Shown here: piece by piece, positions 11,551 through 25,339 of the stretch | How the letters are laid out: each line of letters starts with the position of its first letter | How positions within the stretch are numbered: position 1 is the first letter of the stretch | Assembly (NCBI RefSeq): GCF_020740795.1 | Contig: NC_067283.1 | Coordinates: 127,568,568-127,632,567 of the forward strand | From: Apus apus | Taxonomy: Eukaryota > Chordata > Aves > Apodiformes > Apodidae | Direction: 5' to 3' | DNA length: 64,000 bases | Made by a program: the position numbers and the translations under genes | The notes under the pieces: model-generated | The model's input: only the letters and a program-made list of their open reading frames with translations | Told to the model about the DNA's origin: nothing | The model's database searches: none

Positions 11551-14500
11551 GCTACTGCCCTTCAGCCGTATCTTTTGGCACAGTTTGATGCCATCAGCAA
11601 AATGCAGTTTTCCTTGAGTGTTCACAAAGGATGCCAGATCATGGAAACCCCTGGGAACTTTTCATCTCTTCAAATCTAGTGCAGACCTTCCCAGTCCTCC
11701 AGATACTTAGCTTATTTGGATATAATTAGTTGAAAAACCTTCCAAAAAACATAAGTGCAATCAAAACCATATAGTTGCTTTTGAACAAGAGTCACTACAT
11801 ACAGTATGAAAAGGGTATTACCATAATAATTTATATCCTTATCTTAAGCTATACTCCTGTTCAAATGTAAACAACGATGAAGGCAGCTCCAAAAGAAAGG
11901 GGCAGGTCCCCTTTGCCGCTTCCTTTCTTATCTCCCAGCTCCTCTCTCTCCTTTGCTCTCCAACTCAAATGCCATTTGGTTTAATTTATCTTCCTCTGTA
12001 TTTGGGAAGAATATGCTATGTCTCTCTTTTAAACAGTAATCAAGGAAAGTGAAGTTTCCTCATTAACTAACCTTTATTTGCAGCCCTATTCATCACACAG
12101 GCAGATATCAGGAAGGAAAGGACAGATGCAGAGAATGAAGGAATGGAGGCAACCTATGATCTCTTGACAAAAAATCAGCCATGGAGTCAAAATGGAGGGC
12201 TAGGTGGGGGGCTTAAAGCCAATGGATAGCTGGCAGAGATGGAGGGAAAGGAAGTGGATAGGCAAGAGGCAAAGATTAAGTCCTTCAAAAAGGCTAGCAA
12301 AAATCAAGCACTCTTAGACCTGATTAATTTTGCACTCCAAGAGTGAAAGTATTCCCTCCTGTCATTTCTGTGACAGTTGCTCCCAAAGGCCCCATTGCTG
12401 CTCGAGCTTCATTATCTGAGGCATTGGGCTGATATGTAAATGAAGTGGTCCCTGCCACAAGGGCCTTACAGTTGAGTCAAAATGCAACAAAAGAATGTAA
12501 AAAAATAGCATAAGGAACCAGGAGAAGAAGGACAGATGAAACCTTGCAGTCTACGTTATGTGACATCAGTTATAATATGCAAATAACATTATAAGAATGT
12601 AGTAGTGACCCACCCTCCATCTCAGGCACTTACATTGTTGTGGGGTTTTTTTCCCATTTAAGAACCAGGAAAATCAAACACCTGAGTTAAGCTTTCACCC
12701 AAGAGGCTGTTGGTGGTGGTAGCTGGCAGTGCTGGGCAGCAGGCTAATGCAGTAACAGCTGAAGAGAAAGGCACATGAGCTGCTGGAGGTCACAGAGGTT
12801 TTGGGAGAGCAGCAGCAAGGTGCAGCTGGACACATACAAGCTTTGCTCTGCCCGTGGCTGGAATAGCCTATCACTGTCCCTTGTTCAGCCTGGGAGCTCT
12901 TTTTCATCTGGATCAGTTCCCAGCCCAGCTCCTGGTGAAGGCATACAGAGACCCTGGCCTCCTGGCTGGTGTGGGAAGTAGTGGTGGGTAAGAGAGAGGG
13001 CCAGTGGGCTTGAAGGAGCTGCCGGAGGCTTAGGCTCCACATGCACTGCATTGGCCTCAGCGGTGCTTGTGTAAAGTAGGTGGTTTTACTAAACTGTATT
13101 TCCAGATGTCTAAAATGCATTTAGGTGCTCAAATTTAGACACCTTAGGTTTCAGTTTTGTAGGATAGTATGCAATAAGTCAGGAGTTCACCTCCACCAAA
13201 ATGAGGAGACCTTGTTTCCAGCTGTGCAATCCCATCATTTCTCTTTTGTCAGCTCTGCTACCTGTGGATGAATTAAGCCCTTTGCCCACCAGTGCTCTTC
13301 ACCAACCAAGCAGAATCGTGTCCCTGGAGGAAGCAGCTGCCTAGTTTTCTGGAGGGGAGGTCAGTGAGTCGAATCATGTCTCAAGCAAGTCAAATAAGCT
13401 CCAGAGCCACCACAAGTGAGGAGGCAGGGTCTTGGCCTGGGAAGAGGTATGGGCCGGAGGAGAAAGAAGAGGATAAGGAACAAGACTTCCCCCTTATGGC
13501 GAGAGCAAGCCATGGGATATGCTTAGGTGGTCCTAGATGCAGCTTTAGAGGTAAATTTATGCTTGTCATCCCAGGAATGCACAAACTCTGTGGGAGCAGG
13601 CAGCTCTGCAGTTTGTTGCAGTCCCTAAATTCACTTCTATTTTATATAATATATAGCGTGGCCCTAGTTCCACCTATCTTATTCATGTAGAAATGCTCAT
13701 TAAAGAAGTTTTAGTAAGTAATTGGGGAAAAATCTAAATTCTCACCCTGCGGGGTTGTGCGGTTTGGGGAAACTGAAGTGTCTTTTGAAGGTATGTTGCG
13801 GTGCATTCCCTAATTATCATTTGTGTATAGTACAAGCAAACCTATTATAAGGAGAATGCAGCATCAAACTACACAAGTGTACATTTCCCACGGGTGACCA
13901 ACACAAAGAAGTACTGTGGGTTTAAGCCAGTCCTTCCGGTGTCCCTCACGTATGCTGCTTTGTGTGATTTAATGTGCTTTATCTACCTTGCAACAGGGGA
14001 GTTGCTCATCCTCCCTCAGCTCTACCTGTCTTTGCCTACAGAAAAAGTGGTGTTGAACAGGCTGACGCGTTTCTTTCTTCATGACAGCCCTGCCTCATTC
14101 CTGGCCTCTCATCAACCCACCCCATCTAGTGTGGACTTTGTCCTCACTTAACGGAGTATTTTATGAAATTGCTCTGAGCTGCCCACAGAGATTACAATTA
14201 CCCCTCTATACTTACATTGTTGGCCTGGTTTTCAAAAGGTCTGGGCAGTCCTGACTCTTTAAGGAGCAAAAGGACCTGAGGGTACCATCATCTCTGGAAA
14301 TCAAGCCATTAGGTATAGGAAGGGGAATTCACGGGAGGCATGGGGGCTGGTAGGAAAGAATCTCTTCCATTCAGGGAGCACATCAGTAAGAAGCAGCTAC
14401 TGCCAGGGGGACAGATTAAATAATCTAATAGAATTTTCTTACAGGCCAAACAAATCCTGTGAAAGCCTGGATGGCTACATGCTGCATCTCTGAAATCAAT

Positions 14501-15600
14501 GACAAATCATGTTATGGTTGAGGCGCCTAAAATAGTTCTGTCAAAGAATGGCTCCTAGCGTGGCCGATTTATCTGAGATGGTCATTGTTAGTTCTGTCTC
14601 CTGGTTCACAATGAGGCCTTGCAGGCAAGGAAGCTACCTTCCCACAAAGCACTGGGCCTAGGTTTTCTCCGAAGTAGAGAAATTTATTGAATGGACAAAG
14701 TAATTCCTTGTGACACCACCGTGGAAGAAGCCCAATTCCATGCTTCTCAACAAGGAGGAGAGGGAGAAGGCCGAAGAAGCTGCTGTATCAGCTGAGCAGC
14801 ACCTGGACCCATTATAAGCCTTAGCAAGTGATACATCTTCCCCACCATGGGGTGGGCTCCAGGACACCTGCTGTGGCTTCTGACTCAGTTTGCTGGCCTT
14901 GGAGGGCCTTGACAGGACTGCAATTACTCGTCAGCAGCACATCTACAAAGGAGCACAGTGAGGTCTGCAATGCATCTGCCCAGCACATTTCCACACATAC
15001 CTTTCCACCCAGGAATCTTGTTGTCCTCAGACATGAGGTTTTTTAGGCTCATCAGTTCTGGTGATACAATCCAGCAATTTATTTTTAGAGGGAGTGAGCA
15101 GGTGTCCATGGCAGGATTTGAGCTGACAGTGCTTCAGTATTGCTTTTCAGGAGAACATGTTTGTTCTTTATATCTCCATTAATTACCGGAAAAGATTTTT
15201 TTTTTTTTTTGCTTTACTGGAAAAGATGGTTATTTTAACCGCTTTATTTAGTTGTTTTTTTTTACTCTAGCTTTGGGAATGGCCTGAACAAGACAAAAGA
15301 AAACACACCCTTCAACTGACTTTTGTCTCTCAGACTTCCAACATGCTGGTTGGAAACTGGAGAAGTGGTACTAAAGATTCATTTGCAGCATTGATTCTAG
15401 ATGATGGTTAGGAAAGAGAACAAAAATAATGTATTAAAACTAATGACCATAACTGATTGAGAAATACTTTGGTTGAGAAAATCACATAAAAATCAGGTTT
15501 TTCCTATGAGTATTAGAAATCTGGTATGAATTACTCAGTCAGAAAACTGGTTGCTAGTATTAAAAATAATTAGAATCTACATTCACAGTTACAAATGGCT

Positions 15601-15649
15601 TTCTTTTTTTTTTCTTTTTTTTTCCCTCTTTTTTTTTTTTTCCTTTTTC
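15601..15649. repeat. pyrimidine-rich low-complexity tract
   Basis: About 49 bases made almost only of T with scattered C. It is a simple repeat with no associated gene or element. Confidence 0.8.
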
Positions 15650-17811
15650 ATAACTGCCTTAAATAAAATCTTTAAGACTGCTGTGATATAATCCCCTGTC
15701 AATATTTTTAAACTGCCATTCAAGAACATGTAGTGTTCATTTTCTAGGAGAAGCCTTATAGTTAGTGAGTTTGACACAAACCTATCTGAATGTAATTACT
15801 AGTTAGCAGACTGGCTTTTAATGGCAGTCACAAGCATCATGCTTGAAGCTACAAATTACTTAGCCTATCTGAGCTCCCACTCTTTGTATTAAATGTGTGA
15901 TAACCACACGATTTCAGTTTGCTGCAGCAAAGCTCAGGACACATTGCTGGCTTTTGTGAATAAAGCACCATTCTCCCATTGCTAAATATGAAGAGACATG
16001 CTGCTGCATCATGTCTAGAGAAGCTGAAGTGATTTTTAAAAACACACCAAAAAACCTTGTCAAGAAATCCAAGCCATTACCACGGAGGAGCCCATTATGA
16101 ATGTCTAGCCTGACCACAGAGCAAGCATTTGGAAGTAAATCAAAACCTGCCTGAGGAACTGAGTAAAAAAGATTTTCCAAATTCACTAATGCTCATTTAA
16201 ATTAATAGCCCACCTGCCAAGTGTAACAAAACTGAATGTATTGTGGCCATTAAAGCTCAGAAGTAGCTTTCTGCCAAAAAATAATAATAATAAAAGACAA
16301 ATTATTGAGAGGAAAATAAGTACCACTGCCATTCTGTCACACACTGAAGTAAAAGGTTGATTCTTGTGAAGGTTAGAAAAATGTATTTCCCTTTAGGCTA
16401 AGAATGATTAATTACTACTCACAGGGCAGAAAAAAAATAAAATACAGAAAGCAGGAAGGAGAAAGGTAGAAGTCCTAGTCCAGAGCAACAGCTGTGATGG
16501 CACAGGAGGTGAATTACATTTCTCAAGGTGAAAATTATCCTGCTCTGGGATCAGGAATGCAGCCCATTCCCACTCAAACAGCAAAGTACAGGGTCTGTCT
16601 TGCTGGTTCATGGTCTAAGCAAGGGAGGGCTCAGGTCTTGGGGCATAAGAGGAGTCCAGGTAAATGCTCAATTTGAATGACAAACGCTTCACCAATGTAT
16701 GACTTCTTTTCACAGCTGACTGCATTTAGGAAGAGGTTTAAAGGATTACAGCCTGAAGCAGCTGACCTTTCTCACCCACCCTGCCAGGAAGCTGGAGGTC
16801 AAATGAAAGGTTCAGACCTACATGGCACGCCAAATGCTGTGCCTGGGGTCAGGCTTGTGGCTGTCCACCCTAAAAGAAGTGCTATCACAAGGGCAACAGG
16901 TGGGGACAGTGACCACTGGGCATCAGCTCCTCTGAAAGCTGCAGCACCCCAGGGAGATGAGCCAAGCCAGTGCACAGCTGGGGCACCAAGCAGCCCAGCT
17001 TCCATACAGTCTCTCCTACCTTTTACTTCTGTCATAGTTTTTCTTTCAAGCTTTTCTCTGGATGGCTTTGAGTTGTCAAGCAGTCAGAAGAGAAGACTGG
17101 AAGATCTGAAAAAACACCCAGATCCTGTGAACCTCAATAATAATTTTTATGACTCCTCTCTCTGTTGGCATCTTACACATAATAAAAAAGGAGTTTAAAA
17201 ATAACCTTGAAGTTCACTTTTAACACAGGCATCATAATTAATTAAAACTGCAGAAATTACTTTTGAGCTCAGTGCATACTTCAGGTGCCCCAAGACAGGG
17301 ATGTATTTCAAATAAAAAGCAAACACAATCCATTACATAAAGAAAAATTACAGGCAGAGTCAAATTTAAGCAAGTATTTATTTGAAATGCAAAAAATGTA
17401 ATATATGTCTTTTAAAATAAGTTAGATGAAAGATTTTTTTACTTTCTTTTCTCACCTTTTAAAATATTCTGGAAGGAAACATGCCTCAGGCAAATTCAGG
17501 AACTATTTCCTTTTTGAAAAAAGGTCTTTCTGTTTCAAAAGCTATCTGCTCAGTTATATAGCTAAATCTAATTCAAATTCAGGGAGAGTACAACTTTTGA
17601 TTTAGTACAGCGTTAATGTTAGGAAAGACATATAATCCTCAATTTTCTAAAGTCTCTTCAAACTACTGGCAGATACTACCCTATATCACTATGCAACGTT
17701 CACTCTCCAAAATGCTTGCTACATACAAGAAAATAAGCCAAATTAATACCTTGGTTGGAAGCATTAGCTCACTTCCCAGGGGTGTGTTAGAGGGGGTCAG
17801 TTGTCCCATGT

Positions 17812-18046
17812 TGTGATAGGATAAGAGGAAACAGGGTCAAGTTGTGCCAGGGGAGGTTCAGGCTGCATATTAGGAAAAATTTCTTCACAGAAAGAGTGGT
17901 GAGGCATTGGAACAGGCTGCCCAGGGAGGTGGTGGAGGCACCGTCCTTGGAGGTGTTAAAAAAACAGGTAGACGTGGTGTTTCGGGAGATGGTTTAGTGG
18001 TCAAGGGTGGCAGACAGGTTGGACTTGATGATTCTATGATTCTGTG
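17812..18046 (+). mobile_element. CR1 LINE 3' fragment, 5'-truncated
   Basis: The segment contains the familiar CR1 3' sequence: a 'caggggaggttcaggctgca' stretch, then 'ttaggaaaaatttcttcaca', 'aacaggctgcccagggaggt', and the end with 'gttggacttgatgattctat' followed by a second TTCTATG-like unit. Only the last about 230 bp are present, as usual for CR1, which is truncated during insertion. Compared with the usual 3' end, the GGTCTTTTCCAACC block before the terminal repeats is missing, an internal deletion of roughly 30 bp. Orientation is plus. Confidence 0.88.
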
Positions 18047-21000
18047 TTGGCTGGAACAATTCTGGGATGCCAACCCTTTTTTGACATCTTCGGACACTGT
18101 TTTCTTGCAGGTCTGTGGGCTGCATAGCCTGCTCTTGCCTTGGTGACATTGCATGCTCCAGAGTGAGTGATCCTCTGGGGTAAATCAGTGGGGAGTTAAG
18201 TGAGTGTTTCAGTAAAAGCTGAGCTCCCTGTCGCTAACTTATATGGTAGGGTAGCAGAGGGAAAACCCTTCCTGCTCATAAAACCAGCTGATCTGAATGG
18301 CATCTGCCATGGTTATCTTCCTCCTTCTTGTCTGCCTAACACTTTTTGTATGCTGGCAGATGAATTCCCATGCACTGCTAGCCTGGACAGGGCCTGGGAA
18401 TGATGGGGAAAATGCCACAGGGGCAGCAATCCTTCCCTCCTACACATAGTTTATGGTCCTAACCACAGGAACAGGGATACCAAGGCATAGGCTTTCCATT
18501 TGGCTGCAGCAAGCCATTGCAGTGCAGAAACACTGGGCTGCACTGGTGCCACCACTGTGTGACTTACCATGGCATTTATATCATTTATCATCCAATGATA
18601 TTTATAAAAATGCAGATTACTTTAAATATTGTTCTCAATTCCTTGAACTGGTGATCAGATCTAAAAGAGCAGATGAATAAACAACATGCAGTTCCCTACA
18701 TCTGCTTCAAGCTGCAGTGTGACAGCTAGTTTGCCAACTTGTGTCCTTTTTTCCTTCCCCAGCTCCCTTTTCTTCCCTTCCCCACTGGCTATACTGTGTA
18801 ACTGTACACAGACATATTAGTGTAATTACTGGGCAAGACAAATCAATGTGGTTTTTGAACTAACTGCCTGGATGTTCATGCCCTCTTTTCTGAGGCAGCC
18901 CTTGTACAGCCGGCACAGGGAAGCAGAAACATGCTCTCTAATAACCTCACCAAATCCTCAAAAGGACTAAAGTGATGCAGGAGATAATTTTACTATCATA
19001 GAGGTAATGATTCAGCAGTGACAAGGTCTGTCTGAGCTTCTATAAAATAACATACTTCAGGAATTCCTAACACAGCTACAGAAAATGTTGTTCCACTTTT
19101 TATTTAGGCTGATATTATAAAATCAGAAGCAAATCCTTGAAGAGCTGAAAATAATAATCTGGTTGGGTTTAATTTATGAGAAGTCATTTGTGTGTTTGAG
19201 AGAGCAATTAAGGATATGCTCTGTATAAGCTCACACTGCTGGCATCAGAGACAGGTATTCCTTTGTCTTTGTTTCAGGGTGAAAAGTCCATGTGTATAGA
19301 GTTGGTGCCATGTCTCCAGACCTGGTGCTCATCTATTGTGTGCACAGCTCGAGGAGCACAAGTGCAACAGAGGCAGAAGGTGTTGAACGTGCCTGTCCTG
19401 GGCTTTCGCCACCACCCTCTTGGGCTGGTAAATATTCCAACACTGCCTTCCTGAGAAACTGGCTTAGCAGGGAGTGAGGGCTATGGAGAAAGCTGGTGTT
19501 ATTTTAGCCTCAAGAATTAGTATGTTCAACTGAGATAGACCATGATGTGTGCAGCATGTAGCTGGTGCAATTCTACATACACAGAAGCCTGGTTTTAGTA
19601 AAGCTCCTATTTTGCATGAAGAAAGACAAAAAAGAGGGGAAACGGGGGGGCCCACACACCCCCAGAGTCTTCCAGTGACTTTCTTACAAAAAGAAGAGCA
19701 GAAGAGGGAGATCATCAAAGATTATAACATCTCTGGGGATGCAGAGACTGTTCTTTCAGACCAATTCCTGTAAGGCATTTTAGCAGGGACCTTCCATATC
19801 AGCTCACTCCTTGGGTGTGCTCATTACAAAAACTTGTCATTTTCCCAACTTTAAGGTTGCAAATTCCATGTTGTGACTCACCTTCGTATTATTTGCCATT
19901 TCACAAAGATGCTATATCCCAGTAACACATTCCAATTTCATGGTGCTGAAACACCAGAAGGATTTGGAATGACTACCCAAGCCACCTGAAAAGTAGGTCA
20001 GTGGCTACACATTTTGAAAAGAACTGCAATGCTGCAGCAGAAAATGAGTTAATCCCGATGTATATGATGAATATACCCCCTAATCTCGCTGCAGGGATCA
20101 GTCTGAACATAAATATATCTTCACTAATCTTTTGTCAACTGATTTTTTCTAAAGAAAAAGGCCTTGTGATGTTTTCTTTTTCATTGAAGTACCATGGGGC
20201 AAAATCTGTTGTGTCTGTCTGTTCAAACAGAGGCATATAAATCCAGATTTAGCCTGTAAACTCTTGGGATGGGAGAATAAATTTAATGGAAACAGCAGAA
20301 CACATAATAAAACTTACTGTGAATTATTTTATGTCTAGAATTCCTCCTCCAAATGTAAATCTGCAATTATCTATATTCAGATAAAGGACAGACTTCTCCT
20401 AGTGTTGGTTCATATAATGAAATTAATAGATTTATGTCTATGCAGCTACACAAAGTCACTGTTAAAACCCTGCAGGAAAGCCCTGGCATATTCTAACTTA
20501 CTGTGTTTACCCAGATTCGTTCTTCCCTGCTGTATTTAATGTCAGCCTTGGTTTGTTGCTCTTAAATAGCTATTTTTGAAATTCTGAATTCTCTTTATAG
20601 CTGGCAGGCAGAAAGCGTAGGCTGGAGGCAGAGATGGGTAGGGGAAAGGAGGGAAGGAGGCAGAGCAAATCTCAAGTACATCAGAATGAATGTAAACATT
20701 ACATTACACCATGTAACATGTAAAACAATTAAAACAATGTTAAAGCCCTTCTGGACAGAGCAGACATTCGGGACAGAGCAAGGACAAATGGGCTAACTAA
20801 AGCTTACACATATTGCATGGAGGCACTCTCAGAACAGCTCCCATTGAGTTATAAACCTCTGGACTAATATGAGAAAAAAAAGACAAATTCTGTGTCAATA
20901 ATTAAAAGTAGAACATCCAGATAACTGTAGGTTGTCTGAGATGGGGACTGATGATGGGAGACCAGGGATTGCACATAGAATTTAGGTGGCCTCCTAAGTG

Positions 21001-24000
21001 ATGGTTGAACATGAGCTCCTGGTGGGACATGTGGCTTCAGAGGACTGTCAAGAGGGCTTGAAGAAGTGGGAGATGGACAGGAAGAAACTTGTCTGTGACA
21101 GACCCATTATTCAAATATCATCCAGGCTTAGAAGGCTGCCTGTCAGAGAGGCTATGGAAAAATGGTGGCAGCAGCAACCAGTGCTGTTGCTGGTGTTGTT
21201 GGGGTGATTAGCAGAGCAGGCAGTGGTGAGGGCAGCAATGGTCTGGAAGACCTAGAAGGTTTAGTCCTGATGAGGAAAAGACGTACTAGCCAGGAGGAGC
21301 TTCTTCGCTGATCAGGAAACTGCTGAGGGGTAGAAGTATGAGCAAGGGGGCCAAGGCTGTTCTCCAGAGTTTTTCTTCTGGTGAGAGAGATACAAATATC
21401 TATTTAAAAAATCTAATTAGCTTGTAAATGAGGAAATTCTGAAATGATCTGTTACAGGCTATAAATAACACGGCTTAGAAAACAAAGTCCTAACAAAGAT
21501 TCAGTAAATGGAAGATGGAGCTGGCTAAGTTCAAGCTAAAAATAAAATGTAGATCTTGACCAGTGAAACAGCTTGTGACAGGATGTGGTTAGTTTCTTTC
21601 TCTTGTTAAATCATTACATCAGGACTGGATTTCTTTCTTAAAAAACAAATGTTCTTATTCAGTCAGCAGAGGGACGTTCAGCAGTGCATTCCCTGGGTGA
21701 AGGCTAAAATTGTAGGGAGTTACACTAAAGCCTGCAATGATGCACTCTGGACTTAAAATCTGTGATTCTAGAAGAACTGCCCTAGAGCAATATGTGATTA
21801 GAAGGGTTGAAAATGTGTGTTAATTAACACTGAAAAGCTAATCAAAGTGGGTTGGTAAACCAGGCAACCATAAAGGACAAACTATATAAACAACTTAAGT
21901 TTCAGTGCTAGGAAATTATGTAGAAAAGTGTTTCCAGAGAGTAACCTTTCTGCTTTGGAACAGTCTCGTGTAGAATGATTAATTTATTGTAGGCTTTTGG
22001 TGGCTAATGCATGCTTAAATGTTCCTCACTTGTGCATAGGTACATAAATTATGAAAGGTCTATGTAGCATAGGACTGTGTCAGGTTACAGAATTGCCATT
22101 GGGCTATTTATTTTGAGCATAAGAGTCTCACACTGAAAGCAGAAATGGGACTTGGGTCCACCTTTTGCACAGCAAGTTTATTTCTGAGTGGAGGGTGTCA
22201 GCTTCTGTGAGACACAGCTGAATGGCTCCAGCATTGTCCAACTGAGAAAGGCTGCAGATGAACTTGCTGTAGGAAAGTAAGCCTTAGAAGCATGTAGATG
22301 CTTCTGAAATTATCTTGGGATTCCACCTCTAGTGTCTTAATGCATCTAGTTAATTGTCAAGTGCCAAGTCTAAATTAATCAATTAAATGAGAATCATTAT
22401 AAACTGTCTCACCCATTGTCACAGAGGCAAAGGCTCCTTTCAACTCTAATAAATTGAATTAAATTGGCTCAAACCCTGCAACCATAGACAGATTGGCTTT
22501 GTGTAGAGAGGCATTAGTTTGATTGACACCTGTCTGGTTGACCAGGAATGGTTACCAGAATGAATAGCATCAGACAAAGGGGTTTTGTGTGTTATGGGAA
22601 AGATTTTCTATATGCATTCACACCATCAACTGGTGGATGCAGCACCTGGAAGAAAGCATCCAACCAGTTATGTAGCATTGCTGGCTTTAGGTTAGAATAT
22701 AGTCTTATGGACCTCTGAGCATGTGGCTAAATATATGTAAATGTTATTGCTGTTGCTCTTTCATCCATCTTCATGAGAGGTATCAAGCAGGAAAAAACTT
22801 GTATTTGCTCAGAACAGAGGTTTTTTCCCCTTTTCTTCCCGGTTAGCAAACGCTTCAGTGACCACCAACACCTACATTTGACATTTGTCACCAGGAAGCA
22901 GATCTAGCTGATCTTCACTTTGTGTGTTTTTAAAAAATGTCTTTTTTACCGTAACAGCTGCCTGCTCACCAGACCTTCCTGCTTTTTATCAGTTTCATCA
23001 GATCACTGTCTACACACGTAAGCCTCTACACAGCATCCCTGGTAATTCACCTTTGCTAAACCTCATCTGCATCGAATATGTCCTCAGCAACCACTGCAGA
23101 CTTGCATTCAGTATGAGGAAGCTGCATTGCCACACCAGCTGCCACGTGATTGTGTTCTGGCAGCAGAGCCTTGCATGTGAAATAAGTAGTGAGGTGGGAG
23201 AGATGCAGGATTGGTGCTGACAGTTTAACTTCACATCTGGTCCAAGTCAAGGTGGTTTTACTTGGGCCATTGAGCATTCTTGCACCTGAAGCTCTGGCAC
23301 GTGGGTTTTCGAGAGGAACAGGAAAAGCTTGAAAGGAGATGTGCACAATTTAAAAATCTATTCAACTATTTTAGAGGTGCCCTTTGCTAACATGTTGTTT
23401 AGTTGAATTACACAGCTGTGGCTACTTCAAAATACAGTTAAACAGGCTGCAATTTGGCAAACATTTAAAACTGAGAATAAATAGCAAGGGAAGTAGATGA
23501 CTATGGTTGTATGCAAATCAATATCCTAACTGTATAAGAAAGGCTTAATGTTCTGAATTGCTTTTATGAATTTAGGTACGAAATAATTCAAAGCAATAGT
23601 AATCCAGGAATGGATTACTGAAGAGGAATATACCAGTAATTTCATCATGTGAATGTAACTGTCACCTAAATGCATTTAGTGTTGGGTTTTCTGGGCTAGT
23701 TCTTGTAGGATACCTCGTTTGGAGGAACGTTCAGTCACATTTGACTGCAGCATTGCCTTCTGGGCTCTGTTAATAGAATCCCTGGTCAGAAGTAGTGATG
23801 TCTTCCTTCCTTTTACTGCTTGTGGTGCAATTCTCACAGCACAGACACAGGCAGGTGTAACCACAGACAAACACCTGCAGTGAGGCCACAGCAGCAGCCT
23901 GCACCACGGTTTCCTGAGGATGGTGGCAGGTGGGGGTGACGGCTGATGATCTTGCACTTGGGAACACGGTGCTTTGTGGTTTTTCTCAGCACTCTAAAGA

Positions 24001-25335
24001 TGAGGGCTCTTTCTAATCTGTTTCTCTTTCTCCTCTCACCATTTGGGCTCAGCAGACTTGAGCAATGTGCCTTCTCCATACTCTATGGGCTGTCATGTCA
24101 GGCAGTAAGAGTGATTTGTACAGCAAAGCAGTCAGTGCTGGAGCCCCAGTGTCCGTCCCATATAAGGAAGCTGCATTTTTACAGGGTTTGCCAGGTGATT
24201 ATGTTACAGCACCTGAAGTTTGCATCTTTCAGGGAGTATTTCTGGACCAGGACCCATCCAGTTTGATGGCCTGAATGCCTGTCTGTGGTTGGAGGACATT
24301 AACTGTCCTCTGGTTTAGTTTCATTTGAAGTTAATCTCATGCCTTCCAGGATGACAACCAGACCAGCTGGCTGAGTGCGATCAGCAGATGCCCTTCTGAA
24401 CTGTAATGGTAATGCTGATGAGTAGACAGTGCCAAGTACTGTTAGATAAAATACCAGTCTTTCTAGTAGAGTTGTGAAGAAGGTTATTTTTAAAAGACTG
24501 AAAGAAAGTTAATCATTGTCAGAGTCTCAAAGATCTATAGTTATGGAGATTAAGAGGGTATGTCATTTGATCTACTGATGAAAATGGAGGTAAGTCTAGC
24601 AAGTGTAATACCACAATCTACAGCTCCTGGTGCTGTTTCTTATAGGATGGGACTTTGCAGGGATCTACCTCCCTCTTGCTTAGAAAAAGAGAGCAGCGAA
24701 AAAGCATTTCCTGCTTTTTACAGAGTTGGGATAGAATCCACTGAGCCAGGATTAATTGCTGTCCTAAAATCTTCTGGCAGAGATGGAAGCAGAACACTGT
24801 GACCCCAACCTGAGCCTGGTTCTTAAGATACTATGACTTGCATGAGGTGTGCTCAAAGTCCTAAGCTACCACTCCCACAACAGAAATCCTCTCCAACACA
24901 TCATTGCTGTCACACCCTGAGAGCACCCTGTCACACCCAGCTGAATAAGGAAATTACATAAATCAGACCCAGACTGAATGCAGTCGTGTGTATTCCAGTA
25001 TCACTCTGATGGTGGGGTGTGTCTATTAGGGCCATAGAGGTCTTAAGAAGGTGGAGTGGCTGCAGTCAGAACAGTTCAGAAGCTGGAAAAGTTGTTCTGA
25101 GAAGTGACCATTCATAGTTCAGTGAGACATCCAGGTGACCAGGTCAATGCTTAGCTGCCAGCTTTGACAACTATTTCATTGCTCATGCAAAAGACTCAAA
25201 GGAAATCACAGGTAGGGAATTCATGCTGATGGCACTTCTGGGCCTGTGAAGGAAATTACACAAGAGGTCATCAAAATGAATTTGTCATAGCTTTTCTAAA
25301 GAATAGAATCAGTGGATGCACAAAAAAGTTTAATA
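18047..25335. other. gene-free AT-rich DNA
   Basis: No gene, RNA gene or clear transposon was recognised. Open frames are all under about 110 codons and mutually overlapping. The part from about 25.0 to 25.3 kb may be a more decayed upstream portion of the LINE relic that becomes recognisable at 25.34 kb, but this is not demonstrable by eye. Confidence 0.45.
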
Positions 25336-25339
25336 TATT

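Larger units (their letters stand above)
10300..17811. other. gene-free DNA between first CpG island and a CR1 copy
   Basis: Apart from the hAT-like end near 11.5 kb and simple repeats, nothing was recognised. The longest open frame (16677-17198, 173 codons) has no family resemblance and no supporting codon pattern. Segments near 13.1 kb and 14.5 kb contain motifs built from TTAGG and GCGCCTAAA that may be worn interspersed repeats, but no family could be named. Confidence 0.45.

Noticed and set aside
13894..14151. Hydrophobic 85-codon plus frame
   Set aside because: It starts with GTG, has a stop just upstream, and resembles no known protein.
16677..17198. 173-codon plus open frame
   Set aside because: No family resemblance, no promoter or clear exon borders; a frame of this length can occur by chance in a 64-kb window.
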